From the NCBI RefSeq assembly GCF_030546645.1, contig NZ_JAUOTO010000003.1, forward strand, positions 774,956-838,955: DNA of 64,000 nt, written 5' to 3'. The position numbers and the translations under genes were made by a program. Below are positions 59,377 through 64,000 of this stretch, piece by piece; position 1 is the stretch's first letter; every line of letters starts with the position of its first letter. The notes beneath the pieces were generated by a model. That model searched no databases and was not told where the DNA came from. It worked only from the letters and a program-made list of their open reading frames with translations. The stretch comes from Flavitalea plasmicola (lineage in GTDB: Bacteria > Bacteroidota > Bacteroidia > Chitinophagales > Chitinophagaceae).

Positions 59377-60604
59377 ATTCTTTTAGTTTCCGGTATAAGG
59401 TCCGTTCGCTGATACCCAGGTCACTGGCGGCATCCTTCCTTTTACCCTTGTGCTTTTTCAGCGCTTTTACGATCAGCTCCTTTTCCTTGTCCATGATGTT
59501 CAGCGACTCTTCCACCTCTTCATGATGATGGATATCCTCATGTCCATTATTATGGATCATCATAGGCTGTGCGGCTGTCGTGATGGCAGGCGGCTGATAT
59601 GCGTCCGCCGGCTTCAGTTCCTTCAGCTCATTCAGAAAAGCCGCATGCTGGGACGCATTGAACGAAGGGTTTTGTACGATCTCCAGGAACATTTTTTTCA
59701 GTTCCGTCACATCCTTCTTCATATCGAAAAAGAGCTTGTACAGGATCTCCCGTTCGTTCGCGAACTCCGGACTTCCGTTGGAAGCCGTCCCATTGGAAGG
59801 CACCACCATCGGCAGCCGGTTGCCTGTCTCCGGTAGAAAACGCCGGAGTGCGGTCGCTGTCACCTGCTTATCCTCCGATAGAACGGAGATCTGCTCGGCA
59901 ATATTCTTCAATTCGCGGACATTGCCCGGCCATGGATAGTTAATTAACAGATTTTTCGCCTCCTCGTCCAGTTGCACCGGCGCCGTCTTATACCGTTCCG
60001 CGAAATCTACGGCGAATTTCCGGAATAGCAGCGGAATATCTTCCACTCTGTCCCGTAAGGCAGGTACCCGGATAGGTACGGTGCTCAGCCGGTAGTACAG
60101 GTCCTCCCGGAACTTCCCTTTATCCGTCAGCTCCAGCAGGTCTTTATTGGTCGCAGCGATCACCCGTACATCCGTTTTCTGCACCTTGGACGATCCGACC
60201 CTGATAAATTCCCCGGCTTCCAGCACCCGCAGCAGACGGGCTTGCGTACCCAACGGCATTTCCCCTATCTCATCCAGGAAGATCGTTCCGCCATTCACCG
60301 TCTCAAAATAGCCTTTCCTGAAATCCACCGCACCCGTGAACGAGCCCTTCTCATGCCCGAACAACTCCGAATCAATGGTCCCTTCCGGAATGGCCCCGCA
60401 GTTGACGGCAATGAAAGGATTGTGCTTACGGCCCGACAAGGCATGAATGGTAAGGGAAAATGCCTCTTTACCAACGCCGCTCTCCCCGGCTATCAGAACG
60501 GTAAGATCCGTATTCGCCACCTGTGCAGCCACCTGCAAAGCATAGTTCAGGGCCGGCGAGTTACCGATGATACCAAAACGATTTTTAATTGATTGAATTT
60601 CCAT
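59360..60604 (-). CDS. Sigma-54-dependent transcriptional regulator
   Basis: 414 residues with no receiver domain: an AAA+ domain from ~residue 15, Walker A GESGVGKE, GAFTGA-type loop GSFTGAVDF, and Walker B GTIFLDEIGEM. A linker and a C-terminal Fis-type HTH (DAASDLGISERTLYRKLKEY) follow. It activates sigma-54 promoters by remodelling RNA polymerase. Targets unknown; its place between miaB and lptE is conserved in Bacteroidota. Confidence 0.92.
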   Translation of the reverse strand: MEIQSIKNRFGIIGNSPALNYALQVAAQVANTDLTVLIAGESGVGKEAFSLTIHALSGRKHNPFIAVNCGAIPEGTIDSELFGHEKGSFTGAVDFRKGYFETVNGGTIFLDEIGEMPLGTQARLLRVLEAGEFIRVGSSKVQKTDVRVIAATNKDLLELTDKGKFREDLYYRLSTVPIRVPALRDRVEDIPLLFRKFAVDFAERYKTAPVQLDEEAKNLLINYPWPGNVRELKNIAEQISVLSEDKQVTATALRRFLPETGNRLPMVVPSNGTASNGSPEFANEREILYKLFFDMKKDVTELKKMFLEIVQNPSFNASQHAAFLNELKELKPADAYQPPAITTAAQPMMIHNNGHEDIHHHEEVEESLNIMDKEKELIVKALKKHKGKRKDAASDLGISERTLYRKLKEYDISE

Positions 60605-60608
60605 GTTG

Positions 60609-62027
60609 CTATATTACTTTTCCGATCAGTGTCGCTCCCGTACAATCTTCCACCCTCACCTGCGCATAATCTCCTTTCTGCAGGCCCAGCTCTCCTTTCG
60701 GGAACACCACTACCTTATTTTGACTATTTCGCCCCCGCCAATCGGCGGCGCTCTTCTTTGAATCTCCTTCGATCAGGACCGTGCATATCTTCCCGATATC
60801 ACGCCGGTTGCTTTCCAGCGAAAGCCTGTTCTGCAGCTTAACGATCTCGTCCAGCCTGCGCTTCTTCACTTCCTCGGGCACGTCGTCCTGGTACCGGCGG
60901 GCCGCCAAAGTCCCTGGCCGCTCGCTGTAAAAGAACATATAGCTCATGTCGTACTTTGCATAACGCATCAGCTCCAGCGTATCCTGGTGATCCTCCTCCG
61001 TCTCGGTACAGAACCCGGCGATGATGTCGGAACTGATGCCGCAACCAGGCAATATCTCCAGGATCCGGTCCACTTTTGCCATATACCATTCCCTGGTATA
61101 GGTCCGGTTCATCAGCTGCAATACCCGCGTACTGCCGCTCTGCACAGGCAAATGGATATATTTGCAAATGTTGTCGTACTTCGCCATTGTATGCAGCACT
61201 TCGTCCGTAATGTCCTTGGGATGCGACGTGGAAAAACGCACACGCAGGGCCGGATCTATCAACGCCACCTTTTCCAGGAGCTTTGCAAAGGTCACGATCT
61301 CATCCTGGGCTTCATCCACAAAATAATAGCTGTCCACATTCTGCCCCAGCAATGTCACCTCCCTATATCCCCTTTCAAACAGGTCCGCACATTCCCGGAC
61401 GATGCTGGCGGCATCCCGGCTTCGCTCACGCCCCCTGGTAAAAGGCACTACACAAAAAGAACACATATTGTTGCAGCCCCGCATAATGCTGACAAACCCG
61501 GTCACCCCATTGCTGTCCAGCCGTACAGGAGAAATATCCGCATAGGTCTCGTCCCTGCTCAGCAGCACATTCACTCCCTGCTGGCCCGATTCCGCCTCCT
61601 CGATCAACCCCGGCAATGTCCGGTAAGCATCCGGCCCTACCACCAGGTCCACCAGCTTTTCTTCCTCCAGGAATTTACCCTTCAGCCGCTCAGCCATACA
61701 GCCCAATACCCCGATGAGCATTCCTGGCCTTTCCCGCTTCACCTGACGGAACAAATGCAGCCTGTTGCGCACTGTCTGCTCCGCTTTCTCCCGGATACTA
61801 CAGGTATTCAGCAATACGAGGTCCGCCTCCAGGTAATTGCCCGTAGGACCAAAGCCCCGCTCGTCCAATATGGACGCAACGATCTCACTATCAGCGAAGT
61901 TCATCGCACAGCCATAACTTTCTATATAGAATTTTTTCCGGTGGGCACGCGGTTCCCCTCCGGTGGAAACATAGGCTTCTCCCTGGCGCTCTTCATCATG
62001 TGTCCTGCTGGAAAGGGTCTCAGACAT
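60609..62027 (-). CDS. miaB: tRNA-2-methylthio-N6-dimethylallyladenosine synthase MiaB
   Basis: 472 residues from ATG 62027 ([13 protein letters not shown]); ATG 62063 lies within the promoter and is rejected. The N-terminal UPF0004 domain has [13 protein letters not shown]; the radical-SAM cluster is [13 protein letters not shown]; a C-terminal TRAM-like region ends [16 protein letters not shown] in outline ([15 protein letters not shown]). Adds a methylthio group to A37 of tRNA. First gene of the operon. Confidence 0.95.
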   Translation of the reverse strand: MSETLSSRTHDEERQGEAYVSTGGEPRAHRKKFYIESYGCAMNFADSEIVASILDERGFGPTGNYLEADLVLLNTCSIREKAEQTVRNRLHLFRQVKRERPGMLIGVLGCMAERLKGKFLEEEKLVDLVVGPDAYRTLPGLIEEAESGQQGVNVLLSRDETYADISPVRLDSNGVTGFVSIMRGCNNMCSFCVVPFTRGRERSRDAASIVRECADLFERGYREVTLLGQNVDSYYFVDEAQDEIVTFAKLLEKVALIDPALRVRFSTSHPKDITDEVLHTMAKYDNICKYIHLPVQSGSTRVLQLMNRTYTREWYMAKVDRILEILPGCGISSDIIAGFCTETEEDHQDTLELMRYAKYDMSYMFFYSERPGTLAARRYQDDVPEEVKKRRLDEIVKLQNRLSLESNRRDIGKICTVLIEGDSKKSAADWRGRNSQNKVVVFPKGELGLQKGDYAQVRVEDCTGATLIGKVI

Positions 62028-62049
62028 CAGGTAAAAAAATTTAGGGACA

Positions 62050-62078
62050 CAAAGATACGACAAGATTTATAATGACAA
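62050..62078 (-). promoter_or_regulatory. Promoter of the miaB-secG operon
   Basis: On the minus strand TTG (62076-62078) is followed after 18 bases by TATCTTTG (62050-62057), an exact Bacteroidota -33/-7 pair. It predicts a short leader before ATG 62027. Confidence 0.7.
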
Positions 62079-62117
62079 GTTGGCAGCATGTCCCTACCTT
62101 AGGGAAAACATCTCTGC

Positions 62118-63011
62118 ATGATGCGTCTTTGCCTGGCCGCCCTGTTATTGCTCGGTCTCTGTACGTCGCCCTCCCGGGCCCAGTCTCTTTCCGCCGGCGC
62201 CTGCCTGCAAAGGATCGACAGCATCTTCCAAACGCAGCAAGGATCTTTCGCCCTGGCTTTTTCCGATCTGTCCACGGGAAGGCAGCTGCTCCTCCATGAG
62301 CACGAAACTTTCCATGCCGCCAGCACCATGAAGACCCCTGTCCTGGTGGAAATCTACAGACAGGCAGCCCTGGGGCGACTGAAGCTCTCCGACTCCCTCA
62401 TGCTAACAAATGAGTTCGTCAGCATCGCCGACAGCAGCACCTACCAGCTGGATTCCGCCGATGACAGCGAGACGGCGCTTTACCGCCACCAGGGTGAGCG
62501 GCGTACCATCCGGGAGCTGGTATATCAGATGATCACCGTCAGCAGCAACTTCGCCACCAACCTTCTTATCCAAAAAGTAGGCGCAGCCAACGTCCTGACG
62601 ACCATGCATGGCCTGAAACTGGATGAAGTGCATGTGCTGCGGGGCGTGGAAGATAACAAAGCCTACCAGAAAGGCCTGAACAATACAGTCACTGCCGCCG
62701 GTCTGATGGAATTATTCCGGCTAATGGCCGGAAAAAAGCTGGTGAACCCCGCAGCTTCCGATTCAATGATCCGCGTCCTCCTGGACCAGCAGTTCAACGA
62801 GATCATACCTGCCCGGCTGCCGGCCGGCGTAAAAGTGGCCCATAAGACGGGGTCGATCAAAGGGGTCAACCATGATTCGGGGATCGTCTTTCTCCCTGAT
62901 GGCCGGAAATATGTGCTGGTGCTGCTGTCCAGGGATTTAGTCGATGAAAAGGCCGCCATCAGCGCTATGGCTGCAGTCTCGGAAGTAATTTATAAATATG
63001 TCATGCAGTAG
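62118..63011 (+). CDS. Class A beta-lactamase-like serine hydrolase
   Basis: 297 residues with a signal peptide (LLLLGLCTSPSRAQS). Active-site S69-x-x-K72 (AASTMKTP), SDN-like S-S-N in TVSSNFATN and the KTG box in AHKTGSIKG. The usual omega-loop E-x-x-L-N motif is not obvious, which lowers confidence in true beta-lactamase activity. It could be a PBP-like or esterase-like relative. Confidence 0.75.
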   Translation: MMRLCLAALLLLGLCTSPSRAQSLSAGACLQRIDSIFQTQQGSFALAFSDLSTGRQLLLHEHETFHAASTMKTPVLVEIYRQAALGRLKLSDSLMLTNEFVSIADSSTYQLDSADDSETALYRHQGERRTIRELVYQMITVSSNFATNLLIQKVGAANVLTTMHGLKLDEVHVLRGVEDNKAYQKGLNNTVTAAGLMELFRLMAGKKLVNPAASDSMIRVLLDQQFNEIIPARLPAGVKVAHKTGSIKGVNHDSGIVFLPDGRKYVLVLLSRDLVDEKAAISAMAAVSEVIYKYVMQ

Positions 63012-63266
63012 CCGTCACCGTAATGACCCGCAATAAAAAGCCCGAACAGGGTCCGGGCCGTACTTACCAAACACAAATAGTCATGGCTGCACCCAATATA
63101 ATACAAATCTCCGGCTTTTCAAATCATCCCGTAAACAATACCGGCCCCCTGCCCATCGTTCAGATTGCACAAAAAAACACTTAGTCTTTTTGGCCTGAAA
63201 ATTGTACCCTGAATGCATCGACTTTAGGTCGATCCGGTCCTAGCCACACCGGCCAAAGCCAACTTT
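63012..63266. other. 255-base gap
   Basis: No gene is visible. An imperfect hairpin (AAAAAGCCCG ... CCGGGCC) near 63038 is T-rich only on the minus strand, where no gene ends. Confidence 0.3.
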
Positions 63267-63743
63267 ATGAAAAACAGTCTGCTGCTAATATCCATCATCT
63301 GCCTGGGCGGTATTATACCCGCTTGTAACAAGAGCGACAAACTAACGCCCCTGCTCCCTTCGTCTTCTTTCTCCTTTTCCGCAAATGGCTCGCTGATCAG
63401 CTTTCCCGTCAACCAGGCTTTTATCGAGGATGTATATGATACGCATACGACACTGATCACCGGCCAATACCAGGACACCTCCTCGATGAAGGGTAGCATC
63501 AGCATTCGTGTTTTCGGTGACACCACCGGCAGATTCCATGGCGACAGCTTGCTGGTGACCTATGTCAGTAGCAGCGGTAAACAATATTACAATAGCAGTG
63601 ACAGCGGCAATGTCGTGACGATCGATAAGTATGTGAAGAAATACAATGGCGCCGTCAGCGGGAGCTTTTCCGTCAGGGTAGCCAACGGCGCCGAAAGCAT
63701 CCGCCTCGAACAGGGAATATTTACAGCGCTTTACCAGGAATAA
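63267..63743 (+). CDS. Hypothetical lipoprotein, 158 aa
   Basis: Lipobox at C20 (CLGGIIPACNKSD). The rest is Ser/Thr-rich with beta-strand character (SFSFSANGSLISFPVNQAF, VSGSFSVRVANGAESIR). No domain recognised. An inverted repeat with the core AAGGCC ... GGCCTT follows the stop (63748-63782) and is likely a terminator. Confidence 0.7.
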   Translation: MKNSLLLISIICLGGIIPACNKSDKLTPLLPSSSFSFSANGSLISFPVNQAFIEDVYDTHTTLITGQYQDTSSMKGSISIRVFGDTTGRFHGDSLLVTYVSSSGKQYYNSSDSGNVVTIDKYVKKYNGAVSGSFSVRVANGAESIRLEQGIFTALYQE

Positions 63744-63747
63744 AAAA

Positions 63748-63782
63748 AAGGCCCTGGTCCGACCTTTGACGGGCCAGGCCTT
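63748..63782 (+). terminator. Likely terminator after the hypothetical lipoprotein gene
   Basis: An imperfect stem (AAGGCCCTGGTCC against GGGCCAGGCCTT) with a weak T tract follows the TAA at 63743. Confidence 0.5.
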
Positions 63783-63802
63783 ATATCTGAAATCTGACAT
63801 TT

Positions 63803-64000
63803 ATGCAAAAGCCACTTCCGGGAAGTCCCGCTGGTATCGGTGAATACACCGGCACCTGGGATACTCCACAAGTAGTCCATCTGCTGAAAAGGACCCTTTT
63901 CGGCGCTTCCATACAGGATGTCAATTATTTTAAGTCGCGCACCATGTCCCAGGCCGTGGACGAGCTGCTGCAGCCCACGCCAGCGCCGTCGACGGTGCCT
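63803..64000 (+). CDS. DUF1800-family protein, 5' part (runs off the window)
   Basis: ATG 63803. The first ~66 residues match the start of DUF1800 proteins (GEYTGTWDTPQVVHLLKRT, FGASIQDVNYF, SQAVDELL). These proteins are widespread in Bacteroidota, often beside DUF1501 genes, and are of unknown function. The 3' end lies outside the window. Confidence 0.75.
   Translation, partial: MQKPLPGSPAGIGEYTGTWDTPQVVHLLKRTLFGASIQDVNYFKSRTMSQAVDELLQPTPAPSTVP

Noticed and set aside
60987-62072. 361-codon plus-strand frame opposite miaB
   Set aside because: Shadow of miaB; no motif, and miaB is full length with radical-SAM cysteines.
1-64000. CRISPR array
   Set aside because: I saw no regularly spaced direct repeats and no cas genes; the HD gene alone is not evidence of Cas3.

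Overview
The window looks like part of a Bacteroidota chromosome, most likely the Chitinophagaceae (Chitinophaga-like). The evidence is -7 elements of the TAnnTTTG type, a PUR-alpha-like (DUF3276) gene, a CTnDOT-type tra cluster, a miaB/sigma-54 regulator/lptE/secG operon and few strong Shine-Dalgarno sites. Bases 1 to about 30,000 are accessory DNA. Bases 30,000 to 64,000 are ordinary chromosome with mostly housekeeping and envelope genes.

Accessory part. A partial RHS polymorphic toxin gene with its SUKH-type immunity gene is at the left (3-2851). Then come small mobile-element genes: a CHC2-like primase fragment, a hypothetical protein, a divergent SymE-like/XRE pair, an Rpn-family nuclease and rteC. 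An AT-rich membrane-protein gene lies antisense before the conjugation operon. The operon (8918-19231) encodes a TraD-position membrane protein, TraE, TraF, the TraG ATPase, three tandem secreted paralogues, TraJ, TraK, a TraL-position protein, TraM and TraN. A PP-loop (PAPS-reductase-like) protein, a conserved hypothetical and a small winged-helix-like protein follow. I see no relaxase, no coupling protein and no traO/P/Q, so the transfer system is incomplete within the window.

Cargo part. Between two homologous winged-helix-like genes (20737-21024 and 28155-28445) lies a GC-rich non-coding stretch with strong inverted repeats. After it come a PIN-like gene missing its 5' end, a 1207-residue HNH-coiled coil-TPR-GreAB-C-like-PIN protein, an HD-domain protein and a decayed gene fragment. 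The HNH/TPR/PIN gene, with its HD neighbour, is the best candidate for an undescribed defence or conflict system. An excisionase-like gene, the second winged-helix gene and a tyrosine recombinase close the element beside tRNA-Ser(UGA), the probable attachment site.

Chromosomal part. This holds an MsbA-type ABC exporter, the PUR-alpha-like protein, a GT2 glycosyltransferase with a YfhO protein, a queuosine-precursor transporter, a GNAT enzyme, PrsW and a GT39-like membrane protein. Next are a metallopeptidase/beta-propeller/barrel protein, a class C serine hydrolase, valS and two unlisted tiny paralogous membrane proteins. A DnaQ/GIY-YIG exonuclease, aat and clpS (both N-degron pathway), AsmA, a SpoU methyltransferase, two thioredoxin-fold proteins, BrkB and mltG follow. 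The miaB to secG operon has a recognisable promoter and terminator. A class A beta-lactamase-like protein, a lipoprotein and the start of a DUF1800 gene end the window.
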